16,885 bases of DNA, from contig PMSP01000378.1 of the NCBI GenBank assembly GCA_003168315.1, positions 9,924-26,808 of the forward strand. The letters run 5' to 3'. Each line of letters begins with the position of its first letter. The stretch's first letter is position 1. The notes under the pieces are model-generated. The model was given only the letters and a program-made list of their open reading frames with translations. It did not search any database and was not told the DNA's origin. The position numbers were made by a program, and so were the translations under genes. Shown here piece by piece: positions 16,691-16,885 of this stretch. Source of the stretch: Opitutaceae bacterium (GTDB lineage Bacteria > Verrucomicrobiota > Verrucomicrobiia > Opitutales > Opitutaceae).

Positions 16691-16885
16691 CAGGTGGCCG
16701 TGCCTCCGAAGACAAACTGCTGAGTCTGCTGCTGCTGGCTCTGGATGATCGTGTACGTGATCGTGATCAGGAGGGTCGCGTCGTCGGCCGCGACATCGAC
16801 CGACTGCACCTTGATCAGGTCGGAGAGCCACTGCTGGAGGCCGCCCTGGATCGCCTGCTGCTGCGCCGCGGCCAGGGCGTCGCTG
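16690..16885 (-). CDS. GPW/gp25-like baseplate protein, C-terminal part (cut by the right edge)
   Basis: The last 64 codons of a minus-strand gene that runs off the window. The reading frame is open from the edge to a TGA at 16690-16692. Visible features are AIQGGLQQWLSDLIKVQSVDV and then a hydrophobic strand LLITITYTII, which is the usual end of GPW/gp25 proteins (a W-L helix, a V-x-V strand, then L-x-V-x-I-x-Y). The tail is unusual in being Gln-rich (QSQQQQTQQF) and ending GGTAT. Its position directly before a J-like gene, with a 1-nt TGATG overlap, matches phage P2 W-J and Afp9-type loci and is the main support for the call. In contractile tails this protein is part of the inner baseplate ring. 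The N-terminal part is outside the window. Confidence 0.72.
   Translation of the reverse strand, partial: SDALAAAQQQAIQGGLQQWLSDLIKVQSVDVAADDATLLITITYTIIQSQQQQTQQFVFGGTAT

Noticed and set aside
14534..16723. 729-residue plus-strand open frame opposite the first J-like gene
   Set aside because: Arg/Gly/Val/His-rich with no domain signature, mirror of a well-recognised coding frame; long antisense frames are expected at this GC content.

Overview
The window is a high-GC, gene-dense bacterial segment with no rRNA, tRNA, CRISPR array or insertion sequence that I can see. The TlpA-like lipoprotein/periplasmic gene, the slipin, the TTG start at the first gene and the weak Shine-Dalgarno sites at several genes would fit a Gram-negative lineage such as Verrucomicrobiota (Opitutae-like). 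That placement is a guess from gene style, not a demonstrated assignment.

Layout. Two plus-strand genes lie at the left: a secreted TlpA-type thioredoxin-fold protein with an extra N-terminal domain (39-845) and a slipin/stomatin membrane protein (start chosen at 920, end 1693). A 223-bp convergent gap with inverted repeats (1694-1916) separates them from a minus-strand gene train that fills the rest of the window. Read in its direction of transcription (right to left) the train is: the C-terminal end of a GPW/gp25-like baseplate protein (cut by the right edge), a first giant baseplate-J-like protein, a second giant baseplate-J-like protein, a P2 gpI-like tail protein fused to a Cys-rich C-terminal region, a 1227-residue protein with a DUF6519 N-terminus and a long right-handed beta-helix, a small protein with a transthyretin/carboxypeptidase-regulatory-like domain and an Ala/Pro/Gly tail, a DUF6734-like putative glycosyltransferase with a DTD motif, and an S53 (sedolisin/kumamolisin) pro-peptidase.

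How it fits together. The order gp25 - J - J - I - large fibre/spike candidate matches phage P2 (W-J-I-H) and the gp25/J/J part of extracellular contractile injection systems (Afp9, Afp11, Afp12). The first four genes overlap by 1 or 4 nt (TGATG, ATGA, ATGA), so they are very probably translated together as baseplate parts. The beta-helix protein sits where a tail fibre or spike would be. The last three genes (TTR-like, glycosyltransferase-like, protease) are accessory: candidates for decoration, maturation or cargo. Sheath, tube, PAAR spike tip, tape measure and ATPase genes are not in this window, so whether this is a complete injection device, a degenerate one, or a different tail-derived surface assembly cannot be decided here.
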